Virus record (IMG/VR): IMGVR_UViG_3300010354_000641 | Span: 1-24,124 of that record | Source: a virus | Strand: one strand, 5' to 3' | Length of the DNA: 24,124 bases | In this document: positions 15,727-22,029 of the stretch, piece after piece | Layout of the letters: each line of letters begins with the position of its first letter | How positions within the stretch are numbered: the stretch's first letter is position 1 | Notes under the pieces: model-generated | Database searches by the model: none | What the model saw: the letters and a program-made list of their open reading frames with translations, nothing else | Told to the model about the DNA's origin: nothing | Translations under genes and position numbers: made by a program

Positions 15727-17223
15727 GTGGCACAACACGACTACAACATTGCTAACCAGTCTGGTGCTGCATTCAGAGCCGATCTGAATAATGCACTTTC
15801 TGCGATTGTTAGCCAGAACAGCGGCGCGGCTGAGCCTAGTACCACATATGCGTATATGCCATGGGCTGATACGACCAATGGCTTGTTCAAGATACGCAAT
15901 GCCGCCAATAGCGCATGGATCACGCTGTATCAGCTAGATGGTGAATGGAGTGCTATTCCGCTTGAAAATGGTTCGGCCACTGCGCCGCCTTTATATTTCA
16001 AAACTAGCGGCACAGATACTGGTATCTTCAGCCCCGGCACCGATCAATTTGGCATTGCTACTGCTGGTGTAGAGCGCGTTGAATATGGCACCAGTGAAGT
16101 TGTCTTTAATGATGGCGGTGTCGATTATGACTTGCGAGTCGAGGGTGACACCAAAGCGAATCTGTTCTTTGTTGATGCCAGCGCTGATGCTGTAAGCGTT
16201 GATGGTGTATTTTCTGTTACAGGAAATGCAACTGTAGGCAGCTTAAATTCTACAGGAAATGCAACTGTAGGCAGCTTAAATTCCGGCCCGCTTGCAGGCT
16301 CCCGTAACCGCATCATCAACGGTGATATGCGGATTGCACAGCGTGGCACGAGCTTTGCAGCGATAACAGGTGGTACGTATAGCCTTGATCGGTGGCAGTG
16401 GGGACAGGTTGGCGCAATGGTCTGCACAGTATCGCAGGACACTGACGCGCCAAATAACACTTTTCAGAGTTCGCATAAAGTTGCTGTAACAACTGTTGAT
16501 ACTTCTATTGCAGCAGGTGACTACGCAGGTGTCCTCCAAAAAATTGAAGGTTACAACGTGCGTGATTTGATCGGCAAGACCTTTACGCTTTCGTTTTGGG
16601 TGAAGAGTCCAAAGACTGGTACTCATTGCATTGCGTTTAGAAACCTTGGCGTCGGGTCTCCCGCTTCTCCAGATCGCAGTTATATTAAGGAATATACAAT
16701 CGTAGCGGCAAACACTTGGGAATACAAAACCATCACTGTTACTGGCGGCTTGATTACTGCTGGCACTTGGAGCTGGACTAATGGCATTGGAATGCATGTT
16801 ATATTCACTCTTGCCACAGGCACCACCTTTCAAACCACTGCCGACGCTTGGCAAACAGGCAACTTCCTGGGCACCGCCAATCAAGTCAACGTAATGGACA
16901 ATACTGCCAACGAATTCTTCCTCACCGGAGTCCAACTTGAAGCCGGCAGTGTCGCCACTCCGTTTGAACGCAGGAGCTACGGGCAGGAGCTGGCGTTCTG
17001 CCAGAGGTATTACGAGAAGCTAGACGGAAGTGTTCAGGCGCCGGGGATCGGCGGAGCATCAGTCTCTGCAAACTGGATTTTCAAAGTCACCAAGCGAGCC
17101 ACCCCGACCGTTACCGGAAACACTGGCACGGCACCAAGCGTTGGAGCTGACGTTGCCAACACAACCAACACATCCGCTACCGCGAGCTGGGCGTCTGGCT
17201 CAACCGCCTCCATCGAGCTGTAA
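15727..17223 (+). CDS. Tail fibre protein with tandem-duplicated shaft motif
   Basis: A 498-residue fibre with a GTG start 3 nt after the J stop. The N-terminal 'AQHDYNIANQSGAAFRADLN' and 'PWADTTNGLFKIRNAANSAW' segment is a virion-attachment module. A shaft segment 'GTDTGIFSPGTDQFGIATAG' follows, then a perfectly duplicated 11-residue unit (TGNATVGSLNS twice, residues about 164-186). From about residue 195 there is a C-terminal module 'SRNRIINGDMRIAQRGTSFA' ... 'LDRWQW' ... 'TGVQLEAGSVATPFERRSYG' ... 'CQRYYEKLDG', a carbohydrate-binding-like fibre head seen in many phages. Codon choice turns more C-ending from about 16850 on. The next gene is a putative chaperone. Confidence 0.85.
   Translation: MAQHDYNIANQSGAAFRADLNNALSAIVSQNSGAAEPSTTYAYMPWADTTNGLFKIRNAANSAWITLYQLDGEWSAIPLENGSATAPPLYFKTSGTDTGIFSPGTDQFGIATAGVERVEYGTSEVVFNDGGVDYDLRVEGDTKANLFFVDASADAVSVDGVFSVTGNATVGSLNSTGNATVGSLNSGPLAGSRNRIINGDMRIAQRGTSFAAITGGTYSLDRWQWGQVGAMVCTVSQDTDAPNNTFQSSHKVAVTTVDTSIAAGDYAGVLQKIEGYNVRDLIGKTFTLSFWVKSPKTGTHCIAFRNLGVGSPASPDRSYIKEYTIVAANTWEYKTITVTGGLITAGTWSWTNGIGMHVIFTLATGTTFQTTADAWQTGNFLGTANQVNVMDNTANEFFLTGVQLEAGSVATPFERRSYGQELAFCQRYYEKLDGSVQAPGIGGASVSANWIFKVTKRATPTVTGNTGTAPSVGADVANTTNTSATASWASGSTASIEL
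16218..16283 (+). repeat. Perfect 33-nt tandem duplication in the fibre gene
   Basis: Copy 1 (16218-16250) and copy 2 (16251-16283) are identical over all 33 bases (beginning 'tacaggaaatgcaactgtag'). The unit is 11 codons, so the frame is kept. Perfect identity at synonymous sites indicates a recent duplication. Confidence 0.97.
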
Positions 17224-17226
17224 CCC

Positions 17227-17655
17227 ATGACCTACCAACTTACCCACGGCGACGCCATCCTCCGCCTTGCGGACGGTGCCTTCATCCCACCCGACCCAGC
17301 CAACCGGGATTACGCCGAGTACCTGGCTTGGCTCGATAAGGGGAATACTTCCGAGCCTGCACCACCGCCATCACCACCTGGCCCTGATTACCTGGCCTTC
17401 TGGGATGCGCTGATCGCCAGCAGCGTGTATGCCTCCATCCGCACGCAGTCAATGTCAAGCCTGCCGATGAATACGCTCGCCACTGAGTTCATTGCGCTCG
17501 TCGGTGATGCCAAAGCCGGACGGCCGAATGTTGCCGCCATCCAAGCCAGCATCAGCGCCATCCTCAACACTGGCACCTTTGCCGAGGACGACATCGAGGA
17601 GTTTCAAGCGGCGCTTGCTGCAGGCCATCTCAGCGATACCTTCGCCTTGTCCTAA
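17227..17655 (+). CDS. Putative fibre assembly chaperone (paralogue of 3938-4507)
   Basis: A 142-residue protein. Residues about 10-40 ('[20 protein letters not shown]' then '[10 protein letters not shown]') are a motif frequent in small proteins next to phage fibres. A proline-rich linker follows, and then a helical domain from about 53 ('[20 protein letters not shown]') that aligns along its length with the C-terminal helices of the 189-residue protein at 3938. It sits 3 nt after a fibre gene and overlaps the next fibre by one base (TAATG, 17653-17657), supporting a fibre-chaperone or attachment role. The DNA is GC- and C-ending-codon-rich compared with J. Confidence 0.62.
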   Translation: MTYQLTHGDAILRLADGAFIPPDPANRDYAEYLAWLDKGNTSEPAPPPSPPGPDYLAFWDALIASSVYASIRTQSMSSLPMNTLATEFIALVGDAKAGRPNVAAIQASISAILNTGTFAEDDIEEFQAALAAGHLSDTFALS

Positions 17656-18965
17656 TGGCTGACCGTTCAATTTCAAGCCTCACGGCCCTTACCGCACCAG
17701 CCTCTGGTGATTACTTGCCAATTATTGACATTAGCGAAGCTAGTGCAACTGATAGAAATAAGCGCATTACCGTTGAAGAATTACTTCGTGGTGCGCCTAG
17801 CGGCACTGCAGCAGCACCAGGCATTGCATTTGAAAGCGATGATAATACTGGCATCTATAGCCCAGGCGCTGATCAACTAGCCCTTAGCACTGGCGGGACG
17901 GGGCGGTTGTTTGTTGATGCAAGCGGCCGCGTGGGGGTCGGGACGAGTAGTCCGCAGGTGCCTTTCGTCGTTTCGGCTTCAGGTTCTGCTGGATTTGAGG
18001 TAACCCCAGGATCTGCTGGCGCATCAAGCGGCACCCTTATTGAGCATTACAACAGAAGCACTTCGGCCTATACACTTGTAAGAACACTTGCTTCTGCACA
18101 TCGTTTTGATGTTGGCACCACTGAAGCAGCCCGCATCGACAGCTCCGGCCGCCTGTTAGTTGGCACGTCTACTACGCCTACCGGCTCAGTTACTCAGTAC
18201 GCCAAGTTCTTCCTAGTAGGAAACACTGGAGACTCAACTGCAAGTTCAGTGCTGGCCTTAGGAAAAGGCAGCGCTGCATCTAATGGCGACACACTTGGGC
18301 AAATCTATTTCACTGATAGCACAAACGGCCAATATGCCTTTATTGGCGCGTATGCAGACGCTGCGACTGGCTCAGGAGACAATCCAGGCCGTTTAGTGTT
18401 CTCCACTACCGCCGACGGAGCGAGCAGCCCGACGGAGCGGATGAGGATTGCGAGTGATGGTTTTACGAATCTATTTGTAACCGCCAACGACGGCTTCCAG
18501 TCAAGGAACAGTGCGGCAGCGGGCACCACTTATGGTTTCTTTGTTGGTCGACACTCTGCAGCAAACACAGGAGACGGGACCATTTCTTATGTTGTTTACA
18601 CAAATGGCAACGTCCAAAACACAAACAACTCCTACGGCGCAATCTCCGATGCAAAGCTGAAGGAGAACATCGTTGACGCCAACTCCCAGTGGGACGACCT
18701 GAAAGCCCTCCAGGTCCGCAACTACAACTTCAAAGAAGGCCAAACCCACACCCAGATTGGCCTTGTCGCCCAAGAGGTTGAACTGGTCTCCCCCGGCCTT
18801 GTCAGCGAATCACCCGACCGCGACGAGGAAGGTAACGACCTTGGCACCGTCACCAAGAGCGTCAACTATTCGGTGCTCTACATGAAGGCCGTCAAGGCTC
18901 TGCAGGAAGCAATAAAGCGCATCGAAACCCTTGAGGCCAAAGTTGCAGTTCTTGAGGCCCAGTAG
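17655..18965 (+). CDS. Tail fibre with C-terminal S74 intramolecular chaperone domain
   Basis: A 436-residue fibre. The start 'SISSLTALTAPASGDYLPII' and 'NKRITVEELLRGAPSG' is a standard fibre N terminus. The shaft has repeats such as 'DDNTGIYSPGADQLALSTGG' and 'RLFVDASGRVGVGTSS'. Residues about 325-436 form a Peptidase_S74 chaperone: the likely cleavage and nucleophile residue Ser331 is in 'GAISDAKLKENIVDA', followed by 'QVRNYNFKEGQTHTQIGLVA' and a terminal coiled coil ('ALQEAIKRIETLEAKVAVLE'). In the family this domain trimerises the fibre and then cuts itself off. It is the last gene of the tail operon and is followed by a hairpin. Confidence 0.9.
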   Translation: MADRSISSLTALTAPASGDYLPIIDISEASATDRNKRITVEELLRGAPSGTAAAPGIAFESDDNTGIYSPGADQLALSTGGTGRLFVDASGRVGVGTSSPQVPFVVSASGSAGFEVTPGSAGASSGTLIEHYNRSTSAYTLVRTLASAHRFDVGTTEAARIDSSGRLLVGTSTTPTGSVTQYAKFFLVGNTGDSTASSVLALGKGSAASNGDTLGQIYFTDSTNGQYAFIGAYADAATGSGDNPGRLVFSTTADGASSPTERMRIASDGFTNLFVTANDGFQSRNSAAAGTTYGFFVGRHSAANTGDGTISYVVYTNGNVQNTNNSYGAISDAKLKENIVDANSQWDDLKALQVRNYNFKEGQTHTQIGLVAQEVELVSPGLVSESPDRDEEGNDLGTVTKSVNYSVLYMKAVKALQEAIKRIETLEAKVAVLEAQ

Positions 18966-18982
18966 ACCTACTCACATCAACG

Positions 18983-19011
18983 CCTGGCTCAGTGATAACC
19001 GCTGGGCTTGG
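18983..19011 (+). terminator. Hairpin after the tail operon, possible terminator
   Basis: CCTGGCTCAG (18983-18992) can pair with CTGGGCTTGG (19002-19011) around a 9-nt loop, with one mismatch and two G-U pairs over ten positions. No clean run of T follows, so efficient intrinsic termination is uncertain. Its place between the last fibre gene and a promoter-like box supports an operon boundary. Confidence 0.35.
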
Positions 19012-19040
19012 TAGTCACCTTCTCTAGCAAAACTCACCAA

Positions 19041-19053
19041 CCCTATAATCGCC
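19041..19053 (+). promoter_or_regulatory. Promoter-like TATAAT box before the lysis/accessory cassette
   Basis: CCCTATAATCGCC contains a perfect -10 hexamer at 19044-19049. No TTGACA-like hexamer stands 16-18 nt upstream. The box ends 21 nt before the ATG at 19071, and an identical 21-nt spacing separates the related CGCTATGATGGCC box from the ATG at 23024. The two boxes match at 10 of 13 bases. Confidence 0.5.
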
Positions 19054-19070
19054 TAAGAGATCTATCACTC

Positions 19071-19370
19071 ATGACCACCTTCTCCTGGAACATTACCAAT
19101 CTTGAGCGTGAAACTGCTGATGGCTTTGTATTCACGGCTCATTACACCATCGACGCCAATGATGGCACGTATTCCGCTGGAGCCTATGGGAGCATCGGCC
19201 TAGAACGTCCTGAAACGCTCATTCCCTACAGCGACCTTGCCAAAAAACAAGTGGTTGGCTGGGTGAAAGACAAGCTCGGCACTGAGCAAGTAGAAGCCAT
19301 TGAAGCTGCCCTGCAAGCCCAGCTTGATGAACAACATGCGCCGAGCAAAGCCGCAGGCGTACCGTGGTAA
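19071..19370 (+). CDS. Conserved small phage protein (99 residues, DUF7936-like)
   Basis: The ATG at 19071 is chosen although the frame is open further up, because the family-like sequence begins there ('MTTFSWNITNLERETADGFV'). Features are an N-terminal beta sheet ('FVFTAHYTIDANDGTYSAGA', 'YGSIGLERP'), an amphipathic helical pair ('YSDLAKKQVVGWVKDKLGTE', 'QVEAIEAALQAQLDEQHAPS') and the ending 'KAAGVPW'. I recognise this as a short protein common in marine and cyanobacterial phages, which I believe Pfam lists as DUF7936. The function is unknown. It opens the cassette behind the TATAAT box. Confidence 0.75.
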   Translation: MTTFSWNITNLERETADGFVFTAHYTIDANDGTYSAGAYGSIGLERPETLIPYSDLAKKQVVGWVKDKLGTEQVEAIEAALQAQLDEQHAPSKAAGVPW

Positions 19371-19401
19371 CGCCCTACCCTGAACTAACTGCTCATCCCA
19401 A

Positions 19402-19539
19402 GTGGCTGTTCGCGCCAAGACAGGCACCGCACGCATTGATCACCAACCCGGTCCACCAAAGACCACATCCCAAGGTCAAGGCCAGCATTCACGGCCTCGC
19501 CGTCGCGGGCGCAAGAAGACACGTGGACAGGGCGGCTAA
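19402..19539 (+). CDS. Small highly basic phage protein (45 residues, GTG start)
   Basis: This GTG-initiated frame reads VAVRAKTGTARIDHQPGPPK, then a glutamine/glycine stretch and a very basic tail 'RPRRRGRKKTRGQGG'. The order (AKTG-x-AR-x-DHQPG-x-PK, a Ser/Gln/Gly linker, basic cluster, RGQG end) is one I recall from short hypothetical proteins of cyanophages. It is preferred over the overlapping longer frame 19364-19573, which has no family-like character. The frame is closed by a TGA at 19381, so GTG 19402 is the only standard start. High charge suggests nucleic acid or virion-interior binding, which is inference. Confidence 0.65.
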   Translation: MAVRAKTGTARIDHQPGPPKTTSQGQGQHSRPRRRGRKKTRGQGG

Positions 19540-19565
19540 CCTGTTGCTAGGTACTTTGGCTGATC

Positions 19566-19826
19566 GTGATTGAAGTTCTAGCAGCACTGGCTGGTGCTTC
19601 AATTTCAGTCATTGCCATGATCTCTGGTTCCAGCCTCAAGCGATCTAGTGAAGGCCGTGAAGCACTCGTAAGGCTAACGGTCGGGCTGGAGAGCATCTCC
19701 AACAAGCTGGAACAGCTGCACGTAGACATTCGTAGTGATCGAAAGGAAATCTTCAGCAGGATCGGTACGCTTGAAACTCGTGTGGCACGGCTCGAAGCGC
19801 ATTCCAGCGAATCCATTCATTCATAG
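19566..19826 (+). CDS. Small membrane-anchored coiled-coil protein (86 residues, GTG start)
   Basis: The N-terminal 20 or so residues ('MIEVLAALAGASISVIAMIS') form one hydrophobic segment. The rest is charged and helical, with heptad-like spacing in 'GLESISNKLEQLHVDIRSDR' and 'IFSRIGTLETRVARLEAHSS', so a membrane-anchored coiled coil is likely. Similar proteins occur near lysis genes of cyanophages. One transmembrane segment plus a coiled coil would suit a pinholin-like or spanin-like helper, but no diagnostic motif is present. The start is GTG with no strong ribosome binding site. Confidence 0.68.
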   Translation: MIEVLAALAGASISVIAMISGSSLKRSSEGREALVRLTVGLESISNKLEQLHVDIRSDRKEIFSRIGTLETRVARLEAHSSESIHS

Positions 19827-19827
19827 C

Positions 19828-19848
19828 CTGTAGGTGTAGCTGCTACAG
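19828..19848 (+). other. Small hairpin just upstream of the GTG start at 19853
   Basis: CTGTAG (19828-19833) and CTACAG (19843-19848) are perfectly complementary around a 9-nt loop. The second arm ends 4 nt before the GTG start, where a ribosome binding site would lie. The 26-nt gap otherwise has no Shine-Dalgarno-like sequence. A translational control hairpin is possible. Confidence 0.35.
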
Positions 19849-19852
19849 CATT

Positions 19853-19996
19853 GTGGATTTCCTTAATCACCCCGCTACCTGGATTGTGATCGCAGCAGCG
19901 TCTGAGCTGATCGGCCTCAATCCAAAGATGAAGGCTAACAGCATCATCCAGCTGGTATTCCAGGCGCTCTATGCCCTGAAGCCCGCAAAAAAGTAA
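19853..19996 (+). CDS. Small hydrophobic/amphipathic phage protein (47 residues, GTG start)
   Basis: The product begins MDFLNHPATWIVIAAASELI, continues with 'GLNPKMKANSIIQLVFQALY' and ends 'ALKPAKK'. Two hydrophobic helices joined by a short polar turn suggest membrane association. I recognise this as a type of short conserved protein near cyanophage lysis genes. The frame ends GCA AAA AAG TAA, and the -1 frame is open from there to the endolysin start, so a longer frameshift product is possible (next entry). Function is unknown; a holin-like part is one possibility. Confidence 0.7.
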   Translation: MDFLNHPATWIVIAAASELIGLNPKMKANSIIQLVFQALYALKPAKK

Positions 19997-20241
19997 TCAC
20001 CACGCCGGTCAGCATCCTTATCCCAATCATCGGAAACAAAGATCGGGTTCAGGCGATCAAAAATGAACTGCTGATTGAATCGCGTCTTGATGCGTCCATT
20101 GAAGCCTTTCATGCCACGCAACCACCGGCCATGCCCGAGCCAGTGATCAGCGAACAACCGATCAACCCCGAGCTGCAGACCGGCGACAGCGCCCTTCTGG
20201 GCGGCGAGCTACGCATTCAGTCCCCATGGAGCCATGACTAA
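19853..20241 (+). CDS. Candidate -1 frameshift product of the 47-residue gene (about 129 residues)
   Basis: The -1 frame is open from 19939 to a TAA at 20239-20241 that overlaps the endolysin start (ATGACTAA). It contains no ATG, GTG or TTG before an ATG at 20131, so most of it has no standard start of its own. The zero-frame gene ends on A AAA AAG (19987-19993) in correct phase for -1 slippage, the same heptamer as in E. coli dnaX. The added 82 residues begin 'VITTPVSILIPIIGNKDRVQ', then a helix ('AIKNELLIESRLDASIEAFH') and a proline-rich acidic tail. No strong stem or upstream Shine-Dalgarno stimulator was seen. Alternatives are a miscalled A-run, a non-standard start, or a decayed gene. 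Confidence 0.45.
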
Positions 20242-21436
20242 AGCCCCAGTCCGTTTTGCGGATCTGTTCCGTTACTGGCGTGGTAAGCCTCACCAGATGG
20301 CAGCGGTTGAACTCCTCGGTCGTGAGATTCCGATTGAACTACTTGGTCGTGATCAGGAATGGTTCAAGGTCTGGTCTCAGGCCGGCAAGTCCCCCGAGCC
20401 CGAATGGCTGGCGCCAGCTGAAAACATCATCAAGCAGTTTGAGGGCTGCCGACTGGTGGCTTATCAATGTGCGGCAGGTCACTGGACGATTGGATGGGGT
20501 GCCACAAACCTGATTGATCGCCCCGTCCAGCAAGGCGACAAGATCAGCGAACAAATGGCCGATGACCTTCTCCAGAACACGGTGGAGATCACCGCCCGCG
20601 AGCTGTTCAAGCTGCTGCCGATGGCGGCCAAGTGGCCAGGCCATCAAAGCGCAGCATTGATCAGCTGGATGTTCAATGTCGGCAGTGGTGCAGCACGGGA
20701 CTCCACCCTGCGCACAAGGCTCCTTGCTGGTCAGGATCCAAAGCAGGTCATCCGCGAAGAACTCCCGAAATGGGATAAAGCCAACGGCAAACCACTACCT
20801 GGCCTGACCGGTCGGCGTGCTGCAGAAGTAGCGCTATTTCTTGGAGCTGAACCCGTAAAAAAGCCCAGTGACCACGGCAACCCCCTTCAGGTGCCGTGGT
20901 ATGCGCAGATGGATTCAGCTACCTCGCAAGGCGCTCGGATGTGCTACAGCAGCTCCTGCGCCATGCTGCTTCAATACCTCAAGCCTGGCACCTTGCCTGG
21001 CGCCAATGGTGATGACCTCTACCTGAAGCGGGTCCAACAGTACGGCGACACCACCGAAGCCGCTGCGCAGATCCGTGCGCTCAGTAGCTACGGCATCCGC
21101 GCCACGATGACCAAGACCGCCACCGTTGAGACGCTGCGCAAACAGATTGATGCGGGTATCCCAGTGCCATGCGGATACATCCATCGTGGGCCGCTCAACC
21201 AGCCATCAGGTGGTGGCCACTGGCTGATCGTGGTGGGTTACACCACCAATCAACTGATCGTGCATGACCCCTATGGCACGATGAACCTGGATACCGGCGA
21301 ACGAGCCAGCAGCGTGGCACGGTTCGCCAAGTACGACCTGAATGATTTCGTGCTTCGCTGGTCCGTCGAACCCGCCGGTCCCGGCACCTACCGGCATGTC
21401 CCCGGTCGTGGCTGGGCGATCATCGCGCAGCGTTAG
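20234..21436 (+). CDS. Two-domain endolysin: GH24-type lysozyme plus C39-like cysteine peptidase domain
   Basis: A 400-residue lysis enzyme. Residues 1-50 are a helical leader ('FADLFRYWRGKPHQMAAVEL'). Residues about 60-210 are a phage lysozyme of the T4/P21 type with a complete catalytic arrangement Glu70-x8-Cys79-x5-Thr85 ('QFEGCRLVAY', 'GHWTIGWGA'), where Cys replaces the Asp of T4 as in some lambdoid lysozymes. After a short linker, residues about 222-375 resemble a C39-type peptidase: 'VPWYAQMDSATSQGARMCYS' with Cys237 (or Cys242) as nucleophile, His329 in 'GGHWLIVVGY' and Asp345 in 'IVHDPYG'. No signal peptide is evident, so export needs a holin. It overlaps the upstream frame by 8 nt, and its TAG overlaps a minus-strand stop. 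Confidence 0.9.
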   Translation: MTKAPVRFADLFRYWRGKPHQMAAVELLGREIPIELLGRDQEWFKVWSQAGKSPEPEWLAPAENIIKQFEGCRLVAYQCAAGHWTIGWGATNLIDRPVQQGDKISEQMADDLLQNTVEITARELFKLLPMAAKWPGHQSAALISWMFNVGSGAARDSTLRTRLLAGQDPKQVIREELPKWDKANGKPLPGLTGRRAAEVALFLGAEPVKKPSDHGNPLQVPWYAQMDSATSQGARMCYSSSCAMLLQYLKPGTLPGANGDDLYLKRVQQYGDTTEAAAQIRALSSYGIRATMTKTATVETLRKQIDAGIPVPCGYIHRGPLNQPSGGGHWLIVVGYTTNQLIVHDPYGTMNLDTGERASSVARFAKYDLNDFVLRWSVEPAGPGTYRHVPGRGWAIIAQR

Positions 21437-21606
21437 CGATGTTTGGTAGTCAATAGATGTTCCATCACGGCCACTGCACGTGCGCCGCTAGAACATTCAA
21501 TGACAATATCACGATCAATGACTAGCCATATTGCACCACCGCGATAATTTTTGCCGACTGTAATGTATGGCATCAGGTCATGTTGCTTAAGCTGTGGTAA
21601 CTGCAT
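21433..21606 (-). CDS. Short minus-strand gene (57 residues), function unknown
   Basis: Read on the minus strand from ATG at 21606 it gives MQLPQLKQHDLMPYITVGKN, followed by 'YRGGAIWLVIDRDIVIECSS' and a helix 'ARAVAVMEHLLTTKHR'. That is a plausible compact beta-beta-alpha protein with balanced composition. No plus-strand gene occupies 21437-21613, so it is not merely a shadow. Its TAA and the endolysin TAG share bases 21434-21435 tail to tail, and its start region overlaps the next plus-strand gene's start. An upstream in-frame ATG at 21615 would add three residues. It is the only minus-strand gene inside the lysis cassette. Confidence 0.55.
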   Translation of the reverse strand: MQLPQLKQHDLMPYITVGKNYRGGAIWLVIDRDIVIECSSGARAVAVMEHLLTTKHR

Positions 21607-21613
21607 GTGCGCC

Positions 21614-21898
21614 ATGGAGGATGATTGGCTAGTCCCACATCTCAGTCTGGCCACGCAGCTAGAGCAAGAACTTGATCGTCGCAAGGCGGCAAAATTATCG
21701 CATCACGAGCTTTCAGTCCTAGTTGATACGCTCATCTGCAAGTGGTATCACAATCAAGAGCTGATCAGTCGACTGCTAAGGCAAGTGCAACAGCTACAGG
21801 TCAAGGCTGCACTAGCAGAAGCCAAGCCATCAAACCCAGAACCATCAGCTGAACACTATCAGTGGGCGCAAGACCTGTTATCGCTCGTCAATCAATGA
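21614..21898 (+). CDS. Small helical protein (94 residues), function unknown
   Basis: The start at ATG 21614 ('MEDDWLVPHLSLATQLEQEL') is preferred to upstream ATGs because the sequence from there has the conserved-looking pattern. The protein is almost entirely helical ('LSHHELSVLVDTLICKWYHN', 'QELISRLLRQVQQLQVKAAL'), with a soluble coiled-coil character. Similar short 'SxxELxxLxxxLIxxWYxxxxLI' proteins occur in cyanophage genomes. It overlaps the next gene by ATGA, implying coupled translation with the small membrane protein downstream. Confidence 0.65.
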   Translation: MEDDWLVPHLSLATQLEQELDRRKAAKLSHHELSVLVDTLICKWYHNQELISRLLRQVQQLQVKAALAEAKPSNPEPSAEHYQWAQDLLSLVNQ

Positions 21899-22029
21899 CT
21901 GAAGAACAGATCCAACTGATGATCAACCGTGCCATCGTGGCGCATGAATTACGTGTTGCCTTCTGGTCTGGTGTGCTTGGGGCGACCCTATTGTTCGGCA
22001 CGTGGCACGCGATCTGGATGCTCAGGTAA
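21895..22029 (+). CDS. Very small single-pass membrane protein (44 residues), possible lysis helper
   Basis: The product is MTEEQIQLMINRAIVAHELR followed by one hydrophobic segment 'VAFWSGVLGATLLFGTWHAI' and a short positive end 'WMLR'. A charged amphipathic helix before one transmembrane span matches small proteins found near cyanophage lysis genes and could act as a pinholin or antiholin, but this is inference from shape and neighbourhood. It overlaps the upstream gene by ATGA. It converges with the sigma factor gene, overlapping it tail to tail by 8 nt. Confidence 0.65.
   Translation: MTEEQIQLMINRAIVAHELRVAFWSGVLGATLLFGTWHAIWMLR

Noticed and set aside
16276-16935. 219-codon minus-strand frame
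   Set aside because: It lies wholly inside the clearly coding fibre gene and has an irregular, cysteine-rich product without motifs; it is a mirror frame.
19364-19573. 69-codon plus-strand frame starting GTG at 19364
   Set aside because: It has a proline/histidine-rich, motif-free product and overlaps a shorter frame (19402-19539) with a family-like sequence. The latter is the better gene.
20041-20058. GATCG/CGATC hairpin as a stimulator of the second frameshift
   Set aside because: It lies about 47 nt after the heptamer, too far for the usual 5-9 nt spacing, and is only 5 bp.
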